DNA of 64,000 nucleotides from Legionella fallonii LLAP-10. GTDB taxonomy: Bacteria > Pseudomonadota > Gammaproteobacteria > Legionellales > Legionellaceae. The DNA is taken from the NCBI RefSeq assembly GCF_000953135.1, contig NZ_LN614827.1, positions 2,013,001 through 2,077,000 on the forward strand, read 5' to 3'. Positions 35,719-46,189 of this stretch are shown here, piece by piece. Position numbers and translations under genes: made by a program. Under the pieces are notes generated by a model. It did no database searches and was not told the origin of the DNA. It saw only the letters and a list, made by a program, of their open reading frames with translations. Positions within the stretch are counted from its first letter, which is position 1; each line of letters starts with the position of its first letter.

Positions 35719-35887
35719 TCTCAAAAAAATGAACGAGTCGTTGTAATATTATTGCACGATCCATTTATAGCGCCCCCTAAAACGTACAATTAATAAACAT
35801 ATAATTATTATATCTATTCGAATCCATTGAAGTGTTTTACAATCAATTAGGATTTCATCTCAAATCATCTTGGGAGCTACAAAAATA

Positions 35888-37576
35888 ATGGATGGTGTGT
35901 TGGTTTGTTTAGTTCTTATTTTCTTAATGGTGATATCGGGAGTAATTACCCGTTTTGTACCCTCCCTGCCAACCCCACTAATTCAAATAGCCACAGGAAC
36001 ACTTCTAGCTGTTTCATTTCCATCTTTTGATGTGGGATTTAATCCTGAACTCTTTATGCTGTTGTTTATTCCACCCTTATTATTTAATGACAGTTGGCAT
36101 TTTCCTAAACGTGAGTTTTTACTCTACACCCGCCCCATTGTTATGTTATCAATCGGCTTGGTATTTTTTACCGTCGGCGGAGTTGGTTATTTAGTCCATT
36201 GGCTAATCCCTCTTATTCCTTTACCGGCTGCTTTTGCATTAGCAGCAGCCCTTTCTCCCACAGATGCGGTATCCCTTAGATCAATGACTGCTGGAGCGCG
36301 AATACCTGAACGAATAATGCATATCTTACAAGGAGAGGCACTGTTAAATGATGCTTCAGGCCTAGTTTCATTTAAATTGGCTGTCGCGGCTATGTTAACT
36401 GGTGTTTTTTCGTTAAAAGGTGCGTTGTTAAGTTTATTAGTTATGAGCCTAGGAGGAATCACTGTAGGTGTTGTTCTGACCTATATTTTTATTTCATTTT
36501 TAGGAAAGCTAACGAAACATAGTGTTCATGAGACAACTACTGAAAACTTGCTGTTGTTGCTTTTACCTTTTACTGTATACCTCATTGCAGAAAAATTGGG
36601 ATTCTCAGGAGTATTAGCTACTGTTGCTGCGGGTTTTACTATTGATAGAGCAGGTTTTTTAGATCGAACAATGGCTAAAATGCGCATTGAAGGTCATTTT
36701 TTCTGGGGTGTACTCGATAGCACATTAAATGGAATCATCTTTATTCTTTTAGGGCTCTATTTGCCCCATTCGATTAAATTCCTCGAAATCACGGGCTATA
36801 GTTTATCCGAATATATAATGATCATTGTATTCATTACTTTTACACTAATTCTACTACGCACCTTATGGCTTTATTTAACTTGGCCTTTTGAAGCATTAAT
36901 ATCGAGGCGTAAACACAGTTCATGGCGATTACCCAATATAAAAATAATCAGCACTTTTTCATTAGGTGGAGTACGTGGCGCTATTGCTTTGGCCGCTATT
37001 TTATCGTTACCTCATATGCTCAATGGCGATCCTTTTCCTGAGCGTAAGCTTTTAGTTATTCTTGTTACTGGTGTTGTTCTGTGTTCATTACTAATTAGTA
37101 GCCTACTCTTGCCTTTAATAACACCCGGTTTGAAAAACTTGATTCATAAACAAGCTCAAGATGAAGAAAATGAAGCCGTGCTTGTATTAGCTAAAGCTGC
37201 AGTTGATGCAATCAAAACTAAAGTGAAAAGCCTCTGCGAGGAAATGAATGAACAAGAAAGAGCTTTATGCATTCAGGTTGCCGATAAACTAATAGCCTCA
37301 TTTAATCAATTTATTGCATCAAATCATGGAACCGAAAGTGAAAAACTAGAAAGCATATTAGCCTTAACGTTCGAAGGACAGTTACGCAGTGCCGCTTTAG
37401 AAAGAGCGCATCAAGAATTACGCACCCTGAGAAAGCAAAGAAAAATCAACAATACTACAATGATGAAAATTATTTCCAGGCTAGATTTAAGGCAAATTGC
37501 TTTACATACCGAACATCAAGCAATTTCTAATTCTCTAGGAAAAAGGCAATCTATTTTGAGTGTGCCAGCGGATTAA
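35888..37576 (+). CDS. CPA1-family Na+/H+ antiporter
   Basis: About 562 residues from the ATG at 35888, which has GGGAG upstream; a TTG at 35870 also opens the frame. Around twelve membrane segments cover residues 1-420. CPA1 signatures include FIPPLLFNDSWH, the ASPTDAVSL-like LSPTDAVSLRS block and EALLNDASGLVSF with the ion-binding Asp pair (ND), followed by GGVRGAIALA. The cytoplasmic tail (about 145 residues) is helical and charged (VKSLCEEMNEQERAL). It exchanges Na+ or K+ for protons. The stop overlaps the end of the convergent gene by four bases. Confidence 0.9.
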   Translation: MDGVLVCLVLIFLMVISGVITRFVPSLPTPLIQIATGTLLAVSFPSFDVGFNPELFMLLFIPPLLFNDSWHFPKREFLLYTRPIVMLSIGLVFFTVGGVGYLVHWLIPLIPLPAAFALAAALSPTDAVSLRSMTAGARIPERIMHILQGEALLNDASGLVSFKLAVAAMLTGVFSLKGALLSLLVMSLGGITVGVVLTYIFISFLGKLTKHSVHETTTENLLLLLLPFTVYLIAEKLGFSGVLATVAAGFTIDRAGFLDRTMAKMRIEGHFFWGVLDSTLNGIIFILLGLYLPHSIKFLEITGYSLSEYIMIIVFITFTLILLRTLWLYLTWPFEALISRRKHSSWRLPNIKIISTFSLGGVRGAIALAAILSLPHMLNGDPFPERKLLVILVTGVVLCSLLISSLLLPLITPGLKNLIHKQAQDEENEAVLVLAKAAVDAIKTKVKSLCEEMNEQERALCIQVADKLIASFNQFIASNHGTESEKLESILALTFEGQLRSAALERAHQELRTLRKQRKINNTTMMKIISRLDLRQIALHTEHQAISNSLGKRQSILSVPAD

Positions 37577-39288
37577 GGCACCCCTTGTAAGACATGGTAT
37601 AAACGCCATTTGGAATATTTTTCTGGTAAGTGAATTCGCTCTACCCAGCCACTGTGCTCCAGATCAAAAATCGGAGAAGCACCACCACTACATAATAAAA
37701 TTAAATCAATATTTCTACGTCTAATCATAGATTTTGCTGCGCTCTCATCTTCTTTAAAAAAATTAAACGTATCTTCTAGTCCCATAGGATTATGATGATC
37801 ATTAGTAGCTACAACAGCAAAATGAGTAAAATATAAAATGAATGGCCCATAATTACTTGACGTAAAAAGAATTTTATCCTGACTAAATTGCGGCAGCTCT
37901 AAAATATTATCTTCAATTATGGAGTAAAATTGTTTCTGACATTGCAGCACCCCCTCCGAAACAGGATTTCTCGATATTATGGATAAAATAGAGGGTAAAA
38001 GAATAATCAGACCAATAATAAGCCATTTAATCAATCGATGAATTTTGCTATTCGCCAAATAAGCCACAAAAAATGAAATTAATATGATATTAAGCGGCGT
38101 TGCCAGTCTCCCCCAACGATTCATATAAGCAGTCAATAGAGAGGTAACTGTTGCTCCAAAGAGTATAAGTAACTGCAGAATTGTTATTTCACGATTTAAA
38201 TATAAGTAATAGCAATAACCTGCCCCAACTATAAAGTAAAAAAACAGCGCCAAGACAAGGCTATTATCAATAACAAAGGGCGAATAAAACTCAATGCTAT
38301 TAGGAAAAAAATTCTTTAACAAATAAGGATTAACTGCATTATATGGCCCCTTATAAAACCCTGGGAAATAATAATTCATTACCAAAAATAGGAGTACTGC
38401 CAAACCTAAGATGCTTATGAGATTGAGTGCATTATTTGTTGTTTTCAGACAACGGTTATAAATAAAAAAACAAACCAATACCAGCAAATAGAATGCCAAA
38501 TAAACTATAGATACCACATCATAACTGATGGTAGCAAAGTGGCGGTATTCAAGAGGAATTATTAAGGCCAAAGAAAGACAAAGAACCGATAAAGAAAGGT
38601 AAATGTTTGTAGCATTCAGTTGATTGCCTACTAAATAAAGCCAAAAAATGGCGGCTAAACCAATAAATACAACGATAGTAAAACTAATACTTATCCATAT
38701 TCCCAAGCCCGCAACAATTGCCGTCAGACAAGCCCAGAATCGATTATTAACACTGATAAAACGTAGCAAACACCCCCAATAGACAATGCTGGTAAAAACA
38801 AGTAAAAAATCATAGTCCACGCGCAATGGCTGATAGACAAAGTGCATCACTGGATTTAGTAAAAAAGCGATTACGAGAAAAAAATCCTGGCTATTTGTTG
38901 TTTTGAGAGGTCGTACAGTCCAAAGCAATGCAAAAACAGAAAGTAAATTACAAAGCATAGGTAAAATAAAACACCATACATAAAGTGCTTTTTTTAAAGG
39001 GAAAAAGAGTTTAAAAAAGTAAGCGCCACTTAACAAAACAATCATGGTTGCTTGGGTCCAAGCATGAGTATCAGCACCATAAGGAGCATTTATAAAAGGA
39101 TTAATGCCCGCATACCACTGATGGCTCTTGAGCGCGTTTAACGCTAAAACCATATGCATGTAGGCATCATGCTCAAAAACAAAATAGTGCTGATGAGAGA
39201 AGGCAAGAATAGCGCTATAGTTAGTCAGTATTATCCCTATTAGGGATAATACAAAGATTACAGTGTTTTTTTTAGCCAAGTACTTGAT
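37573..39288 (-). CDS. GT-C-like polytopic membrane protein
   Basis: About 571 residues with some 11-12 membrane segments up to residue ~430 and a soluble C-terminal domain. The first periplasmic loop carries FEHDAYMHMVLAL and NPFINAPYGADTH, in the position where GT-C glycosyltransferases and STT3/PglB carry their first acidic motif; the tail has SNYGPFILYFT and VVATNDHHNP. A glycosyltransferase or oligosaccharyl-transferase-like role is inferred from topology. The ATG at 39288 (MIKYLAKKNT, AGG four bases upstream) gives a normal N-terminus; the frame continues up to 39348. Convergent four-base overlap with the antiporter gene. Confidence 0.7.
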   Translation of the reverse strand: MKYLAKKNTVIFVLSLIGIILTNYSAILAFSHQHYFVFEHDAYMHMVLALNALKSHQWYAGINPFINAPYGADTHAWTQATMIVLLSGAYFFKLFFPLKKALYVWCFILPMLCNLLSVFALLWTVRPLKTTNSQDFFLVIAFLLNPVMHFVYQPLRVDYDFLLVFTSIVYWGCLLRFISVNNRFWACLTAIVAGLGIWISISFTIVVFIGLAAIFWLYLVGNQLNATNIYLSLSVLCLSLALIIPLEYRHFATISYDVVSIVYLAFYLLVLVCFFIYNRCLKTTNNALNLISILGLAVLLFLVMNYYFPGFYKGPYNAVNPYLLKNFFPNSIEFYSPFVIDNSLVLALFFYFIVGAGYCYYLYLNREITILQLLILFGATVTSLLTAYMNRWGRLATPLNIILISFFVAYLANSKIHRLIKWLIIGLIILLPSILSIISRNPVSEGVLQCQKQFYSIIEDNILELPQFSQDKILFTSSNYGPFILYFTHFAVVATNDHHNPMGLEDTFNFFKEDESAAKSMIRRRNIDLILLCSGGASPIFDLEHSGWVERIHLPEKYSKWRLYHVLQGVP

Positions 39289-39375
39289 CATAATGCCTAG
39301 AAATGAAAATAAAACGCTATAAGAGTCCCCCTCTAATAGAATCATCATGCCATAAAAATTTTATGAAAAATATGA

Positions 39376-42300
39376 TTATGCTATAAAACTCAATCCACTC
39401 TGTTCCGAACGGCTCTGGTGCTGAATTACTTCCTCTCGGCACTCTCTTGAACCATATCTGAAACTGTCGAGATCAGCCGCCGTTTCATTTCGTTTATTGA
39501 CAATGGTGCTATCGACACGTTCGTCTTGTAGTAAACGCTTAACACAGTTCAGATGACCACGCTCCACTGCATCATGCAGGGCAGTATATCCGATATTATC
39601 CTGCTGATTAGGATTTAGTTTCTTATCAGCAAGAAACAGGTCAAGAACGTTGACATCGCCAAGGGATGTAGCCCAGAACAGAATGGGTTCTGAGCTTGCC
39701 TGTACGGCATTGATATCAATTGCAGGGGTTTTAAGGAGCATTTTAACTATTGCAAATGCATTGTCATACTCCTCCCCTGTTATTCCTGCTAACCTGCGTA
39801 TAGCCTCTCCTATAGGAGTTGTGCAATAAAGACTACTCGTATCGACTACTTTAATATTAGGGTATGCAAGTAGACATCCACGAATAGCTCGTACGTTATT
39901 GGTACGAATAGCAACAATAAGATAATCTATATCTTCCTCGATAATACCAGGCTTGCTGTTTTTAAATGTTGTCTGAAAATACTCAAGATCAGCTTTTCTT
40001 TCTTGTTCTTTAAGTTCGATCTCCTTTTGTATCTCTTCATCTTGGGCCATCTTAACTACTGAATCTCCACGATGTGGCGCTTTGAATAAAGTACCTGGAT
40101 ATTCAATCAATAATCGTGCTGTATCTCTACGTCCATTTTTAAGAGCTAATTGTAAAGGCGTAATACCATTCACGTCACTAGTATCTGGATTAGCGCCACC
40201 ATAATAGACTAGCGTATGAAGATTTTCATTATTCCCCACTCGGGCTGCAGCATGAATACTAGTACTATAGCTGTGAGTAGGTTTTGTCACGCTTTCTGGA
40301 TAACGCTCCATTAAAGACTGTAAAATCATGGAGTCTCTAGAGGCTGCATAATAAGCACTGTACTCGCTGGGTTTCGCACCATGGCGGAGTAAAGCACGAA
40401 CCAAATCTATTCTGTTTTTCCTAATGGCGCAATCTAGGGCATTGTCATCGTGTGTTCTAGTAACACTAGCCCCCGCGTTGACTAATGTATCAATCATTTC
40501 AACAGAATTGACCAAACACAATGGCTCCTCACCGTACCAGTTGGTTTGATTGACAGCATTCGGAAACATCTGGATAAGTGATGAAGCAAGAGCTATATTG
40601 TTATTCATCACCGCAAAATGCAATAAATGATCACCTTGAAATGTTTGCTCATCTAAAGGCCATGACTTCAATTGCTCTAAATCTTCAGCAGTTACTTTAT
40701 CACTAAGAAAATGCTCTAAAATCTGTAGACGAGCACTAATAGGCTTGAGCACCACCCCAAGAGCTCGTAGTTGCTCGTCGAGTTGTTCTGTAGAGCTACC
40801 ATTGATTACTAACTGCCATCGTTTCAGCATGAATTCGGTTTGCAAGATTTCCTGATTAGCTCCAGAGGTAAAGTGCTCTGCCAGCAATTTTCCTACTAAT
40901 TCAAGTTGATTCTCTGGCATTAATTTTTGAATAATTAATCGCATTAATAGATGGGGCACAGTTGGATTATTAGCATGAAGAGAAAGGTATTCTTCCAAAT
41001 AAAACTGTTCAAAAAATTTTATCGTCTCAGCAAATAATTCATCAGCGATACTCTCGGATAAAAACAGACGATATTTAGTTTTTAAAGAGATTATTTGACT
41101 GTAAAGACTACAGTTACCAACTGTTTGAAAATCACCAGGAATGCTACCAGAAAATACCAATCCAAGGAGGCTATGCAAATCTCGTTGAATGTATGTTTTA
41201 TTTAACTCATTGCTATCCTGATAGAGTGTAGTAAACACATCTTTAGTTATATTCTCAGGTTTAGATATTTTGTAATGTTCCGTTGTGGCGTCAGTACTAC
41301 ATCCACCACCATTATTACGATAAAGATCACCCTGTTTAACAACAAGATTCATCGTATGCCCAGGCCAGCCAGTAATGACTTCGACACCGGAGTTTTTACT
41401 ATCTTCTATCATAGACAGCAGCATGTCCTCTTTAGAAGTACTCGAAGACGGGTAATAGCTCACCCATGATTTTGACATCAAATAAAAGCGCATTGCCTTT
41501 ACTGTCATGTTTCTTACTTGTCGGATAGTATCTAAATGCTCCGTATGTTTCTTATTTGTTTCGCAATGTGCAACATAAGCATTCATTAAATGCGTCATAA
41601 ATGGTGCAGTATCCAGAGGAGAACTACCAGTTAGCTTGGTAAAAGCATCGTTAATAGGTACTGAACCGCTTAATGAAAATAAATGGCCAAACATTTTAGT
41701 CGCTATATTAATATCTTGTCTTGTTTTAGCGTGGAGACACTCATCTTCCAAGGTCAGTGTGCCGTCATCCAAACTATCCAAAGAAAAACCAAATTCGTTG
41801 AGATAAGCCAATGCGCGTAGACGCTCTCCACTGTTATCTTTAGTCAAACGTTTTACATGGCTAATGACTGTTTTTAGATCAAGATTAGGTTTGAGCAATT
41901 TGAAGTTGCTGTTAATTTTTCTTTTTTCAAAATCTGGGTTAGCAATCGCAGTAAGAGCAAAGCAATATTCGAGATCAATATTAATATTGGCGTCAATAAG
42001 CGCCTCAGTTAAAGCGACTATTGCTTCTGAAGATACCCTGCCTTGATGAAAACCCTCAAAGCATTCCGCCACTATATTTTTAAGAAACTCGTCACTGTTT
42101 TCCTGATTTTTGCAGAGTTTAAGAAGTGTAGTGAATTCGCATTTAAAAGTATAATCATCGCTTTTCAGTACTTCCCCCAATATAGACTTGCCATCCGAAT
42201 ATTGTTCAAGAAGTGATGCAGGATGAAGTTTAAGAACCTCAATTAATAATGTCTTATTGACATAATCTGATCTACCCGATCTATTCTCAAGAATTAAATC

Positions 42301-43095
42301 AAATGCGGACTGACCTTGATTATTTTTATGTGTCGCATCAATGCCCTTATTAATAAGTAGTTGAGCGATTTCCTCGGCCTGAAATAGGCAAGAAATGATC
42401 ATCAGCTGCAAATAGTTATTTCCATCGTGATCTAAGACATTAATGTCACATTGCTGATGATTGATTAATGCAGTAATTAACTCCATGTCCTTATATTTAG
42501 CATCACTTAAAACCAAGCCTAAGACTGTCTGCCCATTATCATTTTTAGTATTGGGATTCGCTTGCGGGTTCCTAGCCACGTCATGCATATGTTCTTTATG
42601 CTTATAGGCATTCTCCACAACCATATGCAACAATACAGAGTTATGCTTAGAGGTTTTTTGATTAGGGTTGAATTTTTTGTGTTTTATAAACATCCCCATA
42701 GAATCACGAGAGTACAAATCATTTGAATGATAAATAGATTCGAAAAATGTCTGGCCATTTGTAAGTATTTGATCGATATCAAAATCCTCATTGTTAAGCA
42801 ATATCTTGAAGGTTTTATTTTCTTTGTAGCGCGCGCTATTTTCTAAATAGTAATGAAGAAAACCATTACCCTGTTTATCGACAGCATTCACATTTGCCCC
42901 AGCATCCACCAGTTCTTGGAGATAATCAGAAAAATCGCTAGTTTGTGCATGTTTTGACTTAGCCAATACATGTAACACTGAATCGCCCTCATCAGTAGTA
43001 TCAGTGATTACAAAATTTGCTTCGCTAAGCTTTTCTACAACGTTATACGCTCTCTTTACCCCATTGAGAAGTTCTAGAAGACTGGCACTATTCAT
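39376..43095 (-). CDS. Large ankyrin-repeat protein, putative effector
   Basis: 1239 residues. Ankyrin-like repeats occupy residues about 30-300 (GDSVLHVLAKSKH, DAGANVNAVDKQGN, QTVLGLVLSDA) and again about 820-1225 (DEQTFQGDHLLHFAV, NGITPLQLALKNGRRDTARLL, GYTALHDAVERGHLNCVKRLL). Between them is a ~300-residue globular part with WPGHTMNLVV (His580), YRNNGGGC and QTVGNCSLYSQ (Cys662). A conserved-looking His and Cys in that order suggest a cysteine hydrolase-like centre, but the family is not recognised. No signal peptide. It stands alone between divergent genes, like other Legionella ankyrin effectors. Strong for ankyrin, weak for the centre. Confidence 0.82.
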   Translation of the reverse strand: MNSASLLELLNGVKRAYNVVEKLSEANFVITDTTDEGDSVLHVLAKSKHAQTSDFSDYLQELVDAGANVNAVDKQGNGFLHYYLENSARYKENKTFKILLNNEDFDIDQILTNGQTFFESIYHSNDLYSRDSMGMFIKHKKFNPNQKTSKHNSVLLHMVVENAYKHKEHMHDVARNPQANPNTKNDNGQTVLGLVLSDAKYKDMELITALINHQQCDINVLDHDGNNYLQLMIISCLFQAEEIAQLLINKGIDATHKNNQGQSAFDLILENRSGRSDYVNKTLLIEVLKLHPASLLEQYSDGKSILGEVLKSDDYTFKCEFTTLLKLCKNQENSDEFLKNIVAECFEGFHQGRVSSEAIVALTEALIDANINIDLEYCFALTAIANPDFEKRKINSNFKLLKPNLDLKTVISHVKRLTKDNSGERLRALAYLNEFGFSLDSLDDGTLTLEDECLHAKTRQDINIATKMFGHLFSLSGSVPINDAFTKLTGSSPLDTAPFMTHLMNAYVAHCETNKKHTEHLDTIRQVRNMTVKAMRFYLMSKSWVSYYPSSSTSKEDMLLSMIEDSKNSGVEVITGWPGHTMNLVVKQGDLYRNNGGGCSTDATTEHYKISKPENITKDVFTTLYQDSNELNKTYIQRDLHSLLGLVFSGSIPGDFQTVGNCSLYSQIISLKTKYRLFLSESIADELFAETIKFFEQFYLEEYLSLHANNPTVPHLLMRLIIQKLMPENQLELVGKLLAEHFTSGANQEILQTEFMLKRWQLVINGSSTEQLDEQLRALGVVLKPISARLQILEHFLSDKVTAEDLEQLKSWPLDEQTFQGDHLLHFAVMNNNIALASSLIQMFPNAVNQTNWYGEEPLCLVNSVEMIDTLVNAGASVTRTHDDNALDCAIRKNRIDLVRALLRHGAKPSEYSAYYAASRDSMILQSLMERYPESVTKPTHSYSTSIHAAARVGNNENLHTLVYYGGANPDTSDVNGITPLQLALKNGRRDTARLLIEYPGTLFKAPHRGDSVVKMAQDEEIQKEIELKEQERKADLEYFQTTFKNSKPGIIEEDIDYLIVAIRTNNVRAIRGCLLAYPNIKVVDTSSLYCTTPIGEAIRRLAGITGEEYDNAFAIVKMLLKTPAIDINAVQASSEPILFWATSLGDVNVLDLFLADKKLNPNQQDNIGYTALHDAVERGHLNCVKRLLQDERVDSTIVNKRNETAADLDSFRYGSRECREEVIQHQSRSEQSGLSFIA

Positions 43096-43271
43096 ATATT
43101 TTGCTCAATTTAACTTTTAAAGTGTGCGTAGTATGCCAAATCAATCTTAATGCAGTATTAAGCATTAACAACGAGCCAGGGGTATTTTTTGTTCTGGACG
43201 AAAAAAGAGTATCATTACCATGATAACAGTAGAGTTTGATAAAGAAGCCTAATGAAACCTAGTGATTGCCA

Positions 43272-43592
43272 ATGGATACACAAACTGAATTTTCAAAAGA
43301 AGTACTTAAGCTGATTAAATCAATACCGCGAGGTACAGTCGCAACCTATGGGTATATAGCCAGACTAGCAGGCAGTCCGAGAGGAGCACGCGCAGTCGGA
43401 TGGCTTCTTCATTCCTGCACAATGAGCCACAATCTCCCCTGGCAACGCGTACTCAAATCTGGAGGAGAGCTTTCTTTCCCAGCCAATAGTCCCAATTATT
43501 TCCTACAGAAAGAACTGTTAGAGCAAGAAGGCATTGTCGTACTCAATGGTCGGGTTGATTTAAGAAAATACTTATGGGACAGTCAACCATAA
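43272..43592 (+). CDS. Alkyltransferase-like DNA repair protein (ATL)
   Basis: 106 residues from the ATG at 43272 (six bases inside a TTG-started frame). The fold of the O6-alkylguanine-DNA alkyltransferase C-terminal domain is evident: IPRGTVATYGYIARLAGSPRGARAVGW with the arginine finger region, then NLPWQRV where active alkyltransferases have PCHRV. The Cys-to-Trp change marks ATL proteins (E. coli YbaZ), which bind O6-alkylguanine without transferring the alkyl group and hand the lesion to nucleotide excision repair. Single gene. Confidence 0.92.
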   Translation: MDTQTEFSKEVLKLIKSIPRGTVATYGYIARLAGSPRGARAVGWLLHSCTMSHNLPWQRVLKSGGELSFPANSPNYFLQKELLEQEGIVVLNGRVDLRKYLWDSQP

Positions 43593-43759
43593 CGCCCGAT
43601 AATCCTTCATCATCTGTCACAGTTACATTCGCTTGATTATTCACCAAGAAAAAGAATTAAGAAAAATTCAACTTTAATACAAAAAATAGTCGTACTTGTT
43701 TATTTTTATATTAAGTGGAATCTATAATGAATTATTGTGTCCCTATATGAGCAGATACT

Positions 43760-46114
43760 ATGGAAGGTAAAATTGAAAAGCCATTTACACTCACAATGCT
43801 AGGAACGCTCACTGACTTTACCCCTGAATTAAAAGAAGCTCCCAAAGCTATTCCTTATACTAAAGGAGCCAAGGTAAAAGATTATCCTAAAGGAGAATTA
43901 TTAAGTTTAATCTCTTTTTTAATTAAAACACTTACTCCGGTTACAACAGCAAAAGTAGATTCGAAAAATCCTTATCCCTATCAGGCTGAAGAAACTACTG
44001 TAATTAATGGACCTAAAACGGATGGATCTAATGTAGGAGAGAAAATTGGCTTGGGTCTAGCGGCAGTACTAAAAGCAATAGCCCGAGGGCAAATACAAAT
44101 CAATATTATTGCTCATAGTAGAGGCGCTGTTGAATCGATTTTAATCGCCCATGAATTACAAAATATACAAACAATTATTGCCATGTGTTCTACATTTGAA
44201 GATGTATTAAAGAAGTTGGCTGAGCAACAAACTAAAAGACAAAAAGGCACACCGACAAATAATACGCCAGATATTATAGAGCCTCTAAAATCTCAGATTA
44301 ATTTGATACCTAAAGAAGAACAAGAGCAATGGTTCAATCAGCTAAAAACTAATATTGCTAGCGCATCAATAAACTTTTTTGGTATAGACCCTGTCCCTGG
44401 AGATTGTTTTCCCATTACTTGGTATGACGAACGATTTTTTATATTACCTGAGATTATTAAAAATACTGAATTAATTTATTATGCAAACGAACGCTCTGAT
44501 TGGGGATTTACTCCAATTTGCCCTGACGTAGTCTCCAAAGAAAAACAGAATTTTGTTCGTTATTCCATGCCAGGACATCACGGGACAGGTTCCAGTGGAA
44601 ATAATGGTTCTCAGCAAGGAATAATTGTCTCCGCTGATGGTTATAAAACCACCCATGTGCAAAAATTATTGCTATATAAGATAATTAATTTCTTAAGTAA
44701 ACATCATGTAGAGTTTAATGATGGCACCCTGCTCTTTCATCAGCACACCGCCTTAGGAAGAAAATATTTGAGCATCGATGGCGAAGCAAAAACAATTGAT
44801 GTGACGACACTTGATTTCCCCACTATTTTACGAACTATCTACGCTGCGATTGCCAAAAATCAACTTGGGTATGATGCCTATAACTCAACCCATTATTCCT
44901 ATATGGGCCTTGCCAAGCAACGTAAAACATTGCTTAAAGGACATGTCTACGGTCTCTTCAATGATATCTTTACGACCTACTCCGGTTATGTTAATGAGGA
45001 GCATGCTTCATTAATGCAAACCCATTTCTTTAAAATTTTTGGTCTTAATGCCAAAAAAAGAAATCCTGCGGAGATGATCATTAACGCAAGTTTAGTCCTA
45101 AAAGAAAACATAAAAAAAATCGCCGACAAAGATGTATCCATTCTCGATTCTGAAGTGACACGTAAAAATGTGTTGGAAACATTTTGCATCGTAATTCGGC
45201 AGGTTAGCCAGCAATACTTAACTGATGATTGGTGTTCTACTGAAAAACAAAAAGAAAAGGAAACTTTGTATCAAGCGATTATTGATTTCTTAACTCAATT
45301 TAAAGAACTATCTGAATCAGATAATTTAATAATCAGACAGTTTGTTACAGAACTTCTTCTCTTAAGTTTCACCAGCATAAACCATACGCTGGTGCTTCGA
45401 GCCCATGACTTGAAAAAAGATTTTAATTGCTTACAGGAACCTATTGATAATCACTTAACACATTTTTTTAGTGCCTTATTAATGCAATTAAATCACATCG
45501 AAAATAGCCCTTCAGTTATTCTGGATGAAATTATAAATGCTGAAGAATATAAAATACTACCTAATTATCCCCCTGCAATCAAAATAACTCATATCTATAA
45601 AAAACTGACTGGAAAAGGCCTGGATAAATACAGCATTGAGCAACTGACTAAGAGCTATGAAGAGCAATATGCTAATACTATCGAGGATTTTGCAAAGCTT
45701 TATCAGCAAATTCAGACTTTCATTTATGACTTGGCTGCCTTACGTAGTGTAATTCCCAGCGAAAAAATTGAAGTACACGAATTAAACTTGTTAAAGCAAG
45801 CTAATGGATTAATCGCAACGGCGGCAGAACGATTTTATAAAGACAGACCACAGGAACTTCCCCCCATTGCTGAAAGAGGTTCGTTTATCCAATTAGCAGA
45901 ACAACATGCCATTGAGCATTTTGGTGTAATCGACCGCAGAAAAAGATCAGAAAATACCAATGCAGAGGCAAGTAGCGTCTTTTCAGGGACGTTTTCTTTC
46001 TTCTGGAACCCAATATCAAGACTGGTATACGGCGCTCCCGTTACTGTCTCTAATAATGGAGAAGTGACTAACAAGGAAGATACCAGCTCACCCACTACAT
46101 CAACAGTAACATGA
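43760..46114 (+). CDS. Putative effector with alpha/beta-hydrolase-like domain
   Basis: 784 residues. The first ~300 resemble lipase-type hydrolases of the DUF2235/Tle kind: a nucleophile elbow IIAHSRGAVES (Ser near residue 120), then FFGIDPVPGD, a second acidic region ELIYYANERSDWGFTP and a candidate catalytic His in MPGHHGTG. The remaining ~480 residues are helical and unlike anything I know. No signal peptide. The triad assignment is by motif order only. Length, solitary layout and an enzyme domain joined to unique sequence suggest a translocated phospholipase or esterase; that is inference. Confidence 0.65.
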   Translation: MEGKIEKPFTLTMLGTLTDFTPELKEAPKAIPYTKGAKVKDYPKGELLSLISFLIKTLTPVTTAKVDSKNPYPYQAEETTVINGPKTDGSNVGEKIGLGLAAVLKAIARGQIQINIIAHSRGAVESILIAHELQNIQTIIAMCSTFEDVLKKLAEQQTKRQKGTPTNNTPDIIEPLKSQINLIPKEEQEQWFNQLKTNIASASINFFGIDPVPGDCFPITWYDERFFILPEIIKNTELIYYANERSDWGFTPICPDVVSKEKQNFVRYSMPGHHGTGSSGNNGSQQGIIVSADGYKTTHVQKLLLYKIINFLSKHHVEFNDGTLLFHQHTALGRKYLSIDGEAKTIDVTTLDFPTILRTIYAAIAKNQLGYDAYNSTHYSYMGLAKQRKTLLKGHVYGLFNDIFTTYSGYVNEEHASLMQTHFFKIFGLNAKKRNPAEMIINASLVLKENIKKIADKDVSILDSEVTRKNVLETFCIVIRQVSQQYLTDDWCSTEKQKEKETLYQAIIDFLTQFKELSESDNLIIRQFVTELLLLSFTSINHTLVLRAHDLKKDFNCLQEPIDNHLTHFFSALLMQLNHIENSPSVILDEIINAEEYKILPNYPPAIKITHIYKKLTGKGLDKYSIEQLTKSYEEQYANTIEDFAKLYQQIQTFIYDLAALRSVIPSEKIEVHELNLLKQANGLIATAAERFYKDRPQELPPIAERGSFIQLAEQHAIEHFGVIDRRKRSENTNAEASSVFSGTFSFFWNPISRLVYGAPVTVSNNGEVTNKEDTSSPTTSTVT

Positions 46115-46189
46115 CATCATGAAAACGCTAGGCGGAGACTAACTAGTTGGAAGAAATAGAGCAATACCCCATGCTTCACCCTACATTTG

